Below are positions 39,463 through 47,170 of a stretch of 47,170 bases of DNA, one piece after another (position 1 is the first letter of the stretch; the number at the start of each line of letters is the position of its first letter). Location: assembly GCA_945949875.1 (NCBI GenBank), contig CAMFGH010000008.1, positions 1 to 47,170 on the forward strand, given 5' to 3'. Made by a program: the position numbers and the translations under genes. The notes under the pieces are model-generated. The model worked only from the letters and a program-made list of their open reading frames with translations, was not told the DNA's origin and did no database searches. This DNA comes from an uncultured bacterium (lineage in GTDB: Bacteria; Bacillota; Clostridia; Lachnospirales; Lachnospiraceae).

Positions 39463-40836
39463 ATGAAAACTGCATGGATGCAAAAAGAAAAAAACAGTAT
39501 AAAGGGAACCATGTTTACCGGAAAACAGCTCCGATTATTGATTTATCCTCTGATTATTGAGCAGATTCTGGCGGTTACCGTAGGCATGGTGGATACCATG
39601 ATGATATCCTATGCCGGAGAAGAGGCTATGTCCGGGGTATCCCTGGTAGATATGATCAACAACCTGCTGATCAGTATATTTGCTGCAATTGCCACAGGCG
39701 GGGCAGTGGTGGTTTCCCAGTATCTGGGACATAAAGATGAAAAAATGTCCGGCAAGGCAGCTGAGCAGCTTATTACCGTAAGCACGCTGATCGCATTGGG
39801 ATTTACCGTTTTTTCGATTGTTTTCCGGGGGCCTGTTTTATCCCTTCTTTTTGGCAAAGTAGAAGCAGAGGTTATGGAAAATGCTTTGGTTTATTTTCTG
39901 ATATCGGCATATTCCTTTCCTTTTCTGGCTATATTTAATGCCTGTGCAGCTATCTACAGATCCATGGGAAATTCCAAGATATCCATGCAGGTATCTGCCG
40001 GAATGAATATTTTTAATGCCATAGGAAATGCGATTCTGATTTTTTGGTTTCAGATGGGTGCGGCCGGAGCGGCACTTTCTACGCTGGCAGCCAGAATGGT
40101 GGCTGCAATTTATATGATGGTTTTGGTGGCACGAAAGGACAATCAGGTTACAGTCCGGTACAGCCGCCTGTTTACCCTGGATCATTCTATGGCTGGGCGT
40201 ATTTTACATATTGCGATTCCAAGTGGAGTGGAGAATGGACTTTTTCAGCTGGGCAGAGTACTGGTAGTAAGTATCATATCTCTGTTTGGAACTGCCCAGA
40301 TTGCTGCCAATGCGGTGGCCAATAACCTGGATTCTATGGGCTGTATTGCAGGGCAGGCTATGAACCTGGCCATGATCACAGTTGTTGGACAATGTATGGG
40401 AGCCGGTGAAAAGCAGCAGGCAGTATACTATACCAAAAAATTATGGAAGATTACCTATGTTATTACCTTCTGCGTGAATGTGGTGATCTTATCTTCCCTG
40501 CCCTGGATTCTGAATATCTACACTCTTTCACCGGAGGCCTATCGGTATGCTTTTATTTTAGTATGGATACATAATGGTATTGCCATTCTTTTATGGCCTA
40601 CTGCATTCACTATGCCAAACGCACTGAGGGCAGCAGGGGATGTAAAATTCACCATGTACATATCCATTTTATCCATGTGCATGTTCCGGATCGTATTCAG
40701 TATCATTCTGGGAATTTACCTGGGATGGGGAGCAATCGGTGTATGGATCGCCATGGTAATCGACTGGATTTTCAGGGCATCCATGTTTGTATGGCGTTTC
40801 TGTAAGAAAAAGTGGCTGGAATTTAAGGTGATTTAA
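39463..40836 (+). CDS. MATE-family efflux transporter
   Basis: An intact 457-residue multidrug/toxin extrusion protein with twelve hydrophobic helices. Family signatures are visible: LLIYPLIIEQILAVTVGMVD, TMMISYAGEEAMSGVSLVDM, the Q-Y-L-G repeat in VVVSQYLGHKDE and, in the second half, GQAMNLAMITVVGQCMGAGE. It exports cationic compounds in exchange for Na+ or H+ in known members; the substrate here is unknown. The N-terminal 18 residues are hydrophilic, and a downstream ATG (39511) is a possible alternative start. Confidence 0.93.
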   Translation: MKTAWMQKEKNSIKGTMFTGKQLRLLIYPLIIEQILAVTVGMVDTMMISYAGEEAMSGVSLVDMINNLLISIFAAIATGGAVVVSQYLGHKDEKMSGKAAEQLITVSTLIALGFTVFSIVFRGPVLSLLFGKVEAEVMENALVYFLISAYSFPFLAIFNACAAIYRSMGNSKISMQVSAGMNIFNAIGNAILIFWFQMGAAGAALSTLAARMVAAIYMMVLVARKDNQVTVRYSRLFTLDHSMAGRILHIAIPSGVENGLFQLGRVLVVSIISLFGTAQIAANAVANNLDSMGCIAGQAMNLAMITVVGQCMGAGEKQQAVYYTKKLWKITYVITFCVNVVILSSLPWILNIYTLSPEAYRYAFILVWIHNGIAILLWPTAFTMPNALRAAGDVKFTMYISILSMCMFRIVFSIILGIYLGWGAIGVWIAMVIDWIFRASMFVWRFCKKKWLEFKVI

Positions 40837-40854
40837 GGAAGAACGGAGGACAAC

Positions 40855-41262
40855 ATGGCAGAGAAAGAGAAAATTGTGATTGATGATGCAGAACGGGAAA
40901 AAGCACACCTGTGGGCAAGGGAACTATGCAGATATGCCGGTGCAGATGAAGCTTTCTTCCGGGATTTCTGGGAAAGACTGACTGCAGATGAAGAGATTTT
41001 CGAAGAATTTGTATATTATCTGGAATATCAGGATTTTCTGTATCAGGTAAAGATTCAGGGATACGGTCTGGTGGATTTAATGATCTTTCAGATTGACCAC
41101 TTTAAAGCGACAATGGATCAGGATGTGGCGGATATGAGACATAATAAAGATAAGATGCTTCTGATGGCATTTAACAGTCTGCTTCTGATGCGACAGAATC
41201 CGGAGCCATTTGTGAATATGATGCAGACCCAGACCGGAACGGAGTATCCGGGAAAATACTGA
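40855..41262 (+). CDS. Hypothetical 135-residue protein
   Basis: A soluble helical protein (DDAEREKAHLWARELCRYAG, FEEFVYYLEYQDFLYQVKIQ, MIFQIDHFKATMDQDVADMR). GGAGG lies 5 nt before the ATG. It follows the MATE gene by 18 bp and precedes the ABC-F gene, so the three may share a transcript. I do not recognise a domain. The sequence encoding its last residues (TEYPGKY) is duplicated after the stop. Confidence 0.7.
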   Translation: MAEKEKIVIDDAEREKAHLWARELCRYAGADEAFFRDFWERLTADEEIFEEFVYYLEYQDFLYQVKIQGYGLVDLMIFQIDHFKATMDQDVADMRHNKDKMLLMAFNSLLLMRQNPEPFVNMMQTQTGTEYPGKY

Positions 41263-41304
41263 GATCGGAATCGAGACAGAATATCCGGATAAATATAGAG
41301 AATC
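41233..41304 (+). repeat. Duplicated 3' end of the 135-residue protein gene
   Basis: CGGAGTATCCGGGAAAATAC (41240-41259) is repeated imperfectly as CAGAATATCCGGATAAATAT (41277-41296). The second copy lies after the stop codon, with a period of 37 bp. Confidence 0.7.
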
Positions 41305-41328
41305 AGTAAGAAAGCGTAAGGTACGAAT

Positions 41329-43167
41329 TTGAATATCATTACACTAGAACATATTTCGAAGGTATTTACAGAGAGAAAAGTTTTTGATGAGACAGACTTT
41401 TACCTGCAGGAAGGGGAGAAAGTAGGAATTGTAGGCATTAACGGAACCGGAAAGTCCACCCTTCTTAAAATCATTGCAGGAAAGGAAGAGACGGATGAGG
41501 GAAAGCGTATTACCGCTTCCAATCTGGTGATCCGGTATCTGCCCCAGCATCCGGATTTTGACCCTGAGGATAAAGTCCTGGATGCAGTGGTGGGAAGATG
41601 TCCGGAGTCTGAGCGAGTGGACCGGGAAACAAAAGCCAAGATTATGTTAACCAAGCTTGGCCTTTTTGATTTTGAACAAAAGACCGGAAACATGTCCGGA
41701 GGACAAAGAAAAAGGCTGGCACTGGCATCGGTTCTTTTATCGGATGCAGATGTCCTTTTGCTGGATGAACCTACAAACCACCTGGATTATGAAATGACGG
41801 AGTGGCTGCAGACTTATCTGCAGAACTTCCGTGGAAGCATCATCATGGTAACCCACGACCGGTATTTTCTGGACAGTGTATGTAACCGTATCGTAGAGTT
41901 GGATAAAGGGAAAATATATTCCTACCAGGAAAACTATTCCGGTTTCCTGGAACTAAAAGCAGAACGGGAAGAGATGGCCCTCGCCAGTGACCGAAAGAGA
42001 AAATCTCTTTTACGAACAGAGCTGGAATGGGTTCAGCGTGGGGCAAGAGCCCGTTCCACCAAGCAGAAATTCCGCTTAAACCGCTATGAAGAACTGAAAA
42101 ACATGAGGTCTCCGGAGACAGATGGTAAAGTAGAAATGGGCTCGGTCATGTCTCGAATGGGAAAGACAACAGTAGAATTGCACGGCATAAGTAAGTCCTA
42201 TGATGGAAAACAGATCATCCGGGATTTTACCTATATCTTTTTAAAGAATGACCGGATCGGAATCATCGGACCAAATGGCTGCGGAAAAACCACACTGATG
42301 AAAATCCTTGCAGGCAGGATGGAAGCGGATGAAGGAGAGAGAATCGTCGGTTCCACCATAAAAATCGGATATTACAGTCAGATGATAGAGGATGCACAGG
42401 CAAAGATGGACCCCCAGCAGCGGCTGATTGATTATATCAAAGAAGCAGCAGAATATGTACAGACAACGGATGGTATGGTTTCTGCTTCACAGATGCTGGA
42501 GAGATTTCTGTTTCTCCGGTCTGCCCAGTATTCCCAACTTGGAAAACTGTCCGGCGGAGAAAAGCGGAGGCTGATTCTGCTCCGGGTGCTGATGGAAGCC
42601 CCCAACGTGCTGATTCTGGATGAACCGACCAATGACCTGGATATTACCACCCTTGCCATTCTGGAAGATTATCTGGATCATTTTCAGGGTATTGTCATCA
42701 TTGTATCCCATGACAGGTTTTTCCTGGATCGGACTGTGGGACGCATTTTTGCGTTTCAACCGGATGGAAGCCTGAAACAGTATGAAGGTGGTTATACGGA
42801 TTATCTTTTAAAGAGAATGGAAGAAGATCCGGACATTCTGGCAGGAATGCAGAGTCTGACTGAAAGACCGGCAAAAACTGCCCAGGAAAAACAAAGCAGC
42901 AAAGAGGACTGGAAGAAACAAAGTGCCGCAAGCCGGAAACGGAAATTTACGTTTCAGGAACAACGGGATTATGAACATATCGAAGAGGAAATTGCAGAGC
43001 TGGAAGACAGACTGCAGGAGCTGGATGACCGGATGGGAAACTGTGCCAGTGATTTCATACGTTTAAATGAGCTGAATGCAGAGAAGGAAGAAACGGAGAA
43101 AAAACTGGAGGAAAAAATGGAACGCTGGATGTATCTGGAACAGCTGGCGGAAGAAATAAAGGAATAA
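41329..43167 (+). CDS. ABC-F family ATPase, Uup-like
   Basis: A 612-residue protein with two ABC domains and no membrane segment: Walker A GINGTGKST and GPNGCGKTT, signatures MSGGQRKR and LSGGEKRR, Walker B VLLLDEPTNHLD and VLILDEPTNDLD. An inter-domain linker with RGARARSTKQKFRLNRYEEL is typical of ABC-F proteins, and a C-terminal coiled coil (about 540-612) fits the Uup type. Such proteins act on ribosomes in translation or antibiotic protection; the Uup-like form argues against a dedicated resistance role. A TTG start after TAAGGT is used. Confidence 0.92.
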   Translation: MNIITLEHISKVFTERKVFDETDFYLQEGEKVGIVGINGTGKSTLLKIIAGKEETDEGKRITASNLVIRYLPQHPDFDPEDKVLDAVVGRCPESERVDRETKAKIMLTKLGLFDFEQKTGNMSGGQRKRLALASVLLSDADVLLLDEPTNHLDYEMTEWLQTYLQNFRGSIIMVTHDRYFLDSVCNRIVELDKGKIYSYQENYSGFLELKAEREEMALASDRKRKSLLRTELEWVQRGARARSTKQKFRLNRYEELKNMRSPETDGKVEMGSVMSRMGKTTVELHGISKSYDGKQIIRDFTYIFLKNDRIGIIGPNGCGKTTLMKILAGRMEADEGERIVGSTIKIGYYSQMIEDAQAKMDPQQRLIDYIKEAAEYVQTTDGMVSASQMLERFLFLRSAQYSQLGKLSGGEKRRLILLRVLMEAPNVLILDEPTNDLDITTLAILEDYLDHFQGIVIIVSHDRFFLDRTVGRIFAFQPDGSLKQYEGGYTDYLLKRMEEDPDILAGMQSLTERPAKTAQEKQSSKEDWKKQSAASRKRKFTFQEQRDYEHIEEEIAELEDRLQELDDRMGNCASDFIRLNELNAEKEETEKKLEEKMERWMYLEQLAEEIKE

Positions 43168-43231
43168 AGAAGTAAAACAATTAAGAAATAGAATAATAAA
43201 GAAATAGAATTAAGGAAAAACAGGAATCAAT

Positions 43232-43825
43232 ATGAAGCATATTATTTTTGATATTGGAAGTGTGTTGATCGGATACCGCTGGCAGGATATGCTGATGGTG
43301 GATCACGGGATGCCCGAGGAAGCAGCATGGAAAATCGGCAGAACAGTTTTTAACTCTCCTTACTGGAGTAAGTATGATGCAGGACTAATCACAACAGCAG
43401 AAATGATAGAATATGCAATACAGGATATTCCGGAACTGGCAGAGGATGTCAAATGGTTTTTTGAACATGCAGAGCTGATGCGGGTAAAAAGACCTTTGAT
43501 CTGGGAAGAGATGAAGATCCTTCGAAAGAAAGGATACAAAATGTATCTGCTTTCCAACTATTCGGGAGAACTTCTGAATATCCATTTAAAGGATACCGGT
43601 ATCGAAGAACTGGTGGATGGGGGAGTGATTTCCTATCAGATTCATCATGTGAAACCGGAACCGGAGATCTATCAGTATCTTTTAGATAAGTACGACCTGA
43701 AGGCAGAAGACTGTCTTTTCTTTGATGACCGGGAGGACAATGTGGAGGCAGCAAGAAAGCTGGGATTTTCCGGCATCGTTGTTACCGGTGAAGAACAGCT
43801 TTTAGAGGAACTGCAGAAGCTGTAA
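43232..43825 (+). CDS. HAD-superfamily hydrolase, subfamily IA (YihX-like)
   Basis: A 197-residue phosphatase-like protein. Motif I is HIIFDIGSVLIGYRW, where the second acidic position differs from the usual DxD, as in YihX-type members. Motif II is MYLLSNYSG, and motif III/IV is KPEPEIYQYLLDKYDL with CLFFDDREDNVEAARKLG. Residues 15-80 form the helical cap. It likely hydrolyses a small sugar phosphate in the cytoplasm. The 3' end, GCAGAAGCTGTAA, is duplicated just downstream. AGGA precedes the ATG. Confidence 0.9.
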   Translation: MKHIIFDIGSVLIGYRWQDMLMVDHGMPEEAAWKIGRTVFNSPYWSKYDAGLITTAEMIEYAIQDIPELAEDVKWFFEHAELMRVKRPLIWEEMKILRKKGYKMYLLSNYSGELLNIHLKDTGIEELVDGGVISYQIHHVKPEPEIYQYLLDKYDLKAEDCLFFDDREDNVEAARKLGFSGIVVTGEEQLLEELQKL

Positions 43826-43866
43826 TGTTATAAGACATTTTAGGATAAAACTGCAGAAACTGTAAT
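43811..43866 (+). repeat. Duplicated 3' end of the HAD gene
   Basis: CTGCAGAAGCTGTAAT (43811-43826, containing the stop) recurs as CTGCAGAAACTGTAAT at 43851-43866, with a period of 40 bp and one mismatch. Confidence 0.78.
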
Positions 43867-43887
43867 AGAATAAGATTTTTCAATAGG

Positions 43888-43958
43888 AAAATGCACAGAG
43901 CAAGGTGTCGGCATTCCATTATGCTAAGTCAGTGCGACAATCTTATTCTGTGCATTTT
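43888..43958. repeat. Palindromic element copy 4 (core only) / terminator-like hairpin
   Basis: AAAATGCACAGA (43888-43899) pairs perfectly with TCTGTGCATTTT (43947-43958). GACAATCTTAT just before the right half is the same as in the cores of copies 1 and 2. The outer arms are absent. It lies between convergent genes and could end both transcripts. Confidence 0.7.
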
Positions 43959-44016
43959 GTATATATCAGATTGATAAATTTCTGCGTAAAAGTTCGATTA
44001 TTAAGAAGCGGTAATA

Positions 44017-45042
44017 CTAATTTGCAACCTGCTCAGCAAAGGTGGTGTTCACTAAATCTTCATAGGGAAGAGGGGATTGCAGTTCTCCGGCATCCATCAG
44101 GATATTTTCCAGTAATAAGAAAGCATCCTCTGTGAAAACAAGGTCTGTTTTCCAGGTGTCCTGGGTAGCATAACGGGAGACAATGGTTTCTATGGTAGAC
44201 AGATCAGTTTCCGGAAATTGTGGTTTGATCACTTTGGAGATTTCAGCCGGTGTATGGGTATCACAGTATTCCATACCTTTCTGGAGAGCTTTGGTAAAGG
44301 CAGAAATGATGTCCGGATTGGCTTCCATGAAGCTCTTTTTAGCAGAGAAGGAAGTATATGGAACATAGCCGGAAGCCTCTCCCAGGGAAGCCACTACATA
44401 ACCGTCTCCTTTTTCTTCCAGAGCAGTTGCATGGGGCTCAAATTCCAAAGTAAAGTCACCCTGACCGCCTGAGAAAGCAGCAGCAGTAGAACCAAAGTCA
44501 ATAGACTGATCGATGGTAAGGTCAGATTTATTTATGTTGTTTTGAGATAGAATATATTCAAATACCATTTCCGGCATGCCACCTGCTCTGCCACCCAGTA
44601 CATTTTTCCCTTTCAGCATTTCCCATGTAAAATCTTCGATGGGCTCTCTTGCTACCAGGAAGTTGCCGGCTCTCTGGGTAAGCTGTGCAAAGTTTACCGC
44701 ATAATCGGTATTTCCCTCGGCATAGGTGTAGAGGGTACTTTCTGCACCCATGAAACCGATATCTGCTTCTCCGGTGAGGAGGGCTGTCATGGTTTTATCA
44801 GCGCCATAGCCGGTTACCAGTTCAAGGTCAATACCTTCCCGGGCAAAATATCCCTCTTCGATCGCAACATACATGGGAGCGTAAAAAATGGAATGTGCTA
44901 CTTCGTTCAGAATCACAGGTGTTTTTTCTTTCACCGGTGCATCGGCATTTTTTTGACCGCATCCGGTCATGATGAGTATGGTGGAAAACAGTGTGATGAT
45001 GGTAAGAAGCAGACTTACTGCTTTACGTGGATTTTTTTTCAT
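44017..45042 (-). CDS. ABC substrate-binding lipoprotein, NMT1/SsuA type
   Basis: A 341-residue lipoprotein with signal and lipobox (ILIMTGCGQK), followed by an SsuA/THI5-like binding domain: VILNEVAHSIFYAPMYVAIE, EEGYFAREGIDLELV, TGEADIGFMGAEST. Known relatives bind sulfonates, nitrate/taurine or thiamine precursors. The absence of an adjacent permease and ATPase means it is either an orphan binding protein or works with a transporter elsewhere. Substrate prediction is not safe. AGGA precedes the ATG on the minus strand. Confidence 0.9.
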   Translation of the reverse strand: MKKNPRKAVSLLLTIITLFSTILIMTGCGQKNADAPVKEKTPVILNEVAHSIFYAPMYVAIEEGYFAREGIDLELVTGYGADKTMTALLTGEADIGFMGAESTLYTYAEGNTDYAVNFAQLTQRAGNFLVAREPIEDFTWEMLKGKNVLGGRAGGMPEMVFEYILSQNNINKSDLTIDQSIDFGSTAAAFSGGQGDFTLEFEPHATALEEKGDGYVVASLGEASGYVPYTSFSAKKSFMEANPDIISAFTKALQKGMEYCDTHTPAEISKVIKPQFPETDLSTIETIVSRYATQDTWKTDLVFTEDAFLLLENILMDAGELQSPLPYEDLVNTTFAEQVAN

Positions 45043-45207
45043 AAAGATTCCTCATAAAAGATATTAAAATATAGTATGCGGATGTCGGAAAATTGTTTCC
45101 TTTTGAATGGACACAACCGGAAGGAAAATGCCGAATAGAAGTGAAGAATAAAAATGAAGTGAAATATAGTACAGAGATACAAAGAAGGATATGCGGAAGG
45201 TGGAAAT

Positions 45208-46101
45208 ATGCATAGAAAAGAACTTTCTAAAAAACTGATCGTACTGGATATTGATGGCACTCTGATCGACAGGAATCAGAAAATGTCGGAAAAAGTACGA
45301 TATGCCATTGCAAAAGCAAGACAGGAGGGAAATGTAGTGTGCATCTGTTCAGGCAGATGTCATTCCCAGGTTCCGGAAGAAATGAAGGAAGGTATTTTTG
45401 ATGGAATCATCAGTGCAGCAGGAGCAGCAGTTACCTGGAAAGAAAAGCTGATTGCAGCAGAATATCTGACAGAGGAGCAAATTGGGTTTCTCATGGATGA
45501 ACTGGAAAAGGCCAATTCCATCTGTGTGTATGAAGCTTATGACGGCATCTATATGAAAAAAAGCCATAAGGATACCTTGCTGGCATGTCTGGAAGGGGCT
45601 CCGGAAAAAGCGATTTTCAGGAATGTGAAGGAATTAAGTGAAAAGAAAATAAATGAGAAAGAATTAAGCCGGAAAGAATCAGGCGAGAAAGAATCAGGCA
45701 ATATGGTGTATCCCGAAAATATTCATAAGGTGTCCTTCTATATGTCTGATCAAAAGAAAGAATACTGGAAAGCATTATTACAGGAAAAAGGATTTGAAGT
45801 AAGTGCGTTCAGCCAGCCGGGCCCTTTGGGAAACTGTGGTGAAATCTGCAAAAGCAGTTATGATAAAGGATATGCTTTAAAGTTGCTTGCAGATTATTTG
45901 AATTGGGATATAAAGGATACCATCGCAATCGGAGACAGTGAAAATGATATTTCCATGCTTAAGGCAGCAGGTGTTGGCATTGCCATGGGAAATGCTTTAG
46001 ATGAGGTGAAAGTGCATGCGGATGAAGTGACAGAACCAGTGGATAAGGATGGGGTATATACCGCATTTGTAAGACATGGGATTATCCCGGCTGTGGACTA
46101 G
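45208..46101 (+). CDS. Cof-type HAD-IIB phosphatase
   Basis: A 297-residue phosphatase with motif I LIVLDIDGTLID (both Asp present), motif II CICSGR, the conserved Lys in SSYDKGYALKLL and motif IV AIGDSENDISMLKAAGVGIA. Cof-like proteins remove phosphate from sugar phosphates or flavin/pyridoxal cofactors. The cap domain contains a low-complexity insertion (about residues 143-168: KELSEKKINEKELSRKESGE) encoded by repeated AAAGAAT-type sequence and not typical of the family. GGAAGGTGG precedes the ATG. Confidence 0.92.
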   Translation: MHRKELSKKLIVLDIDGTLIDRNQKMSEKVRYAIAKARQEGNVVCICSGRCHSQVPEEMKEGIFDGIISAAGAAVTWKEKLIAAEYLTEEQIGFLMDELEKANSICVYEAYDGIYMKKSHKDTLLACLEGAPEKAIFRNVKELSEKKINEKELSRKESGEKESGNMVYPENIHKVSFYMSDQKKEYWKALLQEKGFEVSAFSQPGPLGNCGEICKSSYDKGYALKLLADYLNWDIKDTIAIGDSENDISMLKAAGVGIAMGNALDEVKVHADEVTEPVDKDGVYTAFVRHGIIPAVD

Positions 46102-46133
46102 AGTTATATGGCTTTTTAACCTTGTTTTTTTCT

Positions 46134-46202
46134 TTACTGTATGTAGGAACTTTTTCCACCCTATACAGTAAATTTTGTTTCTACGGTTTTATCAACACTT
46201 TT
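46134..46202 (-). repeat. Dispersed 69-bp repeat, copy B (reverse orientation)
   Basis: TTACTGTA (46134-46141) and TACAGTAA (46164-46171) bound the palindromic part; the remainder is the reverse complement of AAAAGTGTTGATAAAACCGT plus AGAAACAAAATT. It matches copy A at 21707-21776. It lies 33 bp after the Cof-type gene. Confidence 0.85.
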
Positions 46203-46238
46203 CGTCCTACAACCCTGAATCATATTTTGGCAAAACAT

Positions 46239-46276
46239 AAGCCGGCATTTCAAAACGAATAGTGAAATGTCGGCTT
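46239..46276. terminator. Bidirectional hairpin between convergent genes
   Basis: AAGCCGGCATTTC and GAAATGTCGGCTT form a 13-bp stem (one G-T pair) with a 12-nt loop. It lies 78 bp before the stop of the convergent membrane protein gene. Confidence 0.65.
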
Positions 46277-46353
46277 AAATATTACTTTCTACAATTCTGC
46301 ATCGCCCTAAAATAGTTTAAACTTCTTTCGAAGAGAAACTTAGCCATCCCGAA

Positions 46354-47109
46354 TTACATATATGGAATAATACTCATTACCAGGTTAAAGGTGGTAAAGA
46401 AAACATATGCCATATAGGACAGAAGCATGATTCCGATTGCAATGGTATAGAGGATATATGGCATTTTCGGTTTGTGCAGTACATATGCACGCCAGATAAA
46501 ATAACCCGGGCGGAATAAAATGGTAAATAAGATAAGTCCAAGAATTTTATAACCGCGCTGATGAATCAAAACAATATCTACAATAGAAAATGCCAGCATT
46601 GCCAGAGAGATCAGGGAACCAACGATGGACAATGAGTTATAAAGCGGAGAATATATGATAGCGTCCATGGAACCATTGAGGATACCATATATAACATCCT
46701 GATTCATAAGCTGATGCATGGTGATAAAGCCAATCACATAGGAGAGTGGGAATAAGATCATGATAAGCAGATTCCAGATGCCCGGAACATCTGTGGCAGG
46801 CATGGTCTGCTGCATATTCTGTGGATTGTAGTACTGCTGGTTGTAATTCTGCTGACCATAATTCTGATACTGCTGATCATAACCCTGCTGGCCATAATTC
46901 TGATACTGCTGGTTATAACCCTGCTGACCGTAATTCTGATACTGCTGGTCATAACCCTGCTGACCATAATTCTGATACTGCTGATCATAACCCTGCTGGC
47001 CATAATTCTGATACTGCTGGTTATAACCCTGCTGACCGTAGTTCTGATATTGTTGATCATTACTTGACTGCTCTGGGTCATTTGTGTATGGATTGGTATA
47101 TTCGCTCAT
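46354..47109 (-). CDS. Membrane protein with Q/N/Y/G-rich prion-like repeat
   Basis: A 251-residue protein with two parts. Residues 1-105 are low complexity, dominated by six 12-residue units QQYQNYGQQGY(N/D) at residues 19-90. Residues about 108-251 hold four transmembrane helices (IWNLLIMILFPLSYVIGFIT, LSIVGSLISLAMLAFSIVDI, ILGLILFTILFRPGYFIW, ILYTIAIGIMLLSYMAYVFF). The tail is likely cytoplasmic or surface-exposed and self-associating, as with Q/N/Y-rich segments elsewhere. No ribosome site is visible before the ATG; an inverted repeat lies there instead. The function is unknown. Confidence 0.82.
   Translation of the reverse strand: MSEYTNPYTNDPEQSSNDQQYQNYGQQGYNQQYQNYGQQGYDQQYQNYGQQGYDQQYQNYGQQGYNQQYQNYGQQGYDQQYQNYGQQNYNQQYYNPQNMQQTMPATDVPGIWNLLIMILFPLSYVIGFITMHQLMNQDVIYGILNGSMDAIIYSPLYNSLSIVGSLISLAMLAFSIVDIVLIHQRGYKILGLILFTILFRPGYFIWRAYVLHKPKMPYILYTIAIGIMLLSYMAYVFFTTFNLVMSIIPYM
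46840..47055 (-). repeat. Six 36-bp in-frame tandem repeats
   Basis: Six units of 36 bp encode 12 residues each without interruption. Variant bases show a higher-order pattern: two unit types (with GATCAT...GGCCAT and GGTTAT...GACCGT) occur twice in the same order, suggesting that a multi-unit block was copied recently. Confidence 0.93.
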
Positions 47110-47123
47110 TTTTTGTCACGTAT

Positions 47124-47153
47124 AATCCAATCATCTTAGATGGTGATTGGATT
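47124..47153 (-). promoter_or_regulatory. Inverted repeat before the repeat-protein gene
   Basis: AATCCAATCA (47124-47133) and TGATTGGATT (47144-47153) form a perfect 10-bp stem with a 10-nt loop, 14 bp upstream of the start codon on the minus strand. It could be an operator or a leader hairpin that hides or replaces the ribosome site. Confidence 0.5.
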
Positions 47154-47170
47154 TATTCCTTTCTCCCAGT

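Noticed and set aside
46840-47055. Regular 36-bp repeats considered as a CRISPR array
   Set aside because: Units are contiguous with no spacers and stay in frame within a protein.
46758-47081. Long alternative-frame open frame through the 36-bp repeats (repeated SRVMTSSIRI)
   Set aside because: A by-product of the periodic repeat; only the QQYQNYG frame continues into a membrane domain.

Overview
The window reads as chromosome from a low-to-moderate G+C Gram-positive Clostridia genome, most likely Lachnospiraceae (Blautia/Dorea/Roseburia-like). I infer this from the single-chain 1271-residue PurL, the QueH-NiaR-EIIC block, the HPr-like protein lacking His15, the TraX-like and SseB-like proteins, strong AGGAGG-type ribosome sites and ATTG/TTG starts. 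No rRNA, CRISPR array or prophage is visible. One tRNA (Trp) is present.

Layout. 1-1.4 kb: an IS607-type element (serine-recombinase TnpA plus RNA-guided TnpB) cut by the left edge. 1.4-2.2 kb: two minus-strand genes, a 47-residue membrane protein and a secreted protein. 2.3-7.0 kb: a region of lipoprotein, ACT-domain and TfoX-like genes mixed with broken genes: an N-truncated propeller-like ORF, a frameshifted MATE fragment, an antitoxin whose toxin is fused to a methyltransferase fragment, a frameshifted CDP-alcohol phosphatidyltransferase, an HTH gene with its middle deleted and a GNAT tail. 7.0-11.6 kb: accessory enzymes and membrane proteins. 11.8-18.9 kb: a compact six-gene operon resembling the Bacillus ytr operon (GntR regulator, two ABC ATPases, two permeases) with an extra membrane-anchored extracellular protein. 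19-21.5 kb: NUDIX, hemolysin III and tRNA-Trp set among large palindromic repeats. 22-25.7 kb: a 759-residue cyclic-nucleotide-binding-fold protein, a small gene and a TetR regulator. 25.7-34.1 kb: purL, carA and carB (purine and pyrimidine/arginine precursors). 34.2-38.5 kb: CarD/CdnL-like regulator, queH, niaR, an orphan EIIC-type permease and SseB. 38.6-43.8 kb: HPr-like protein, two small proteins, MATE exporter, ABC-F ATPase and a HAD hydrolase. 44-47 kb: an orphan substrate-binding lipoprotein, a Cof-type HAD phosphatase and a membrane protein with a Q/N/Y/G-rich repeat.

The most striking non-coding content is repetitive DNA. A family of nested palindromes (about 250 and 377 bp, a solo arm and a core-only copy) abuts gene 3' ends. 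A separate element of about 69 bp occurs 24 kb apart in opposite orientation. At least eight gene starts or ends carry short imperfect tandem duplications, one of which builds a chain of ATGA-coupled minicistrons. The sequence therefore shows ongoing slippage and local deletion, with intact housekeeping genes beside partial genes. Functions of the repeats and of several lineage-specific proteins are inference only.
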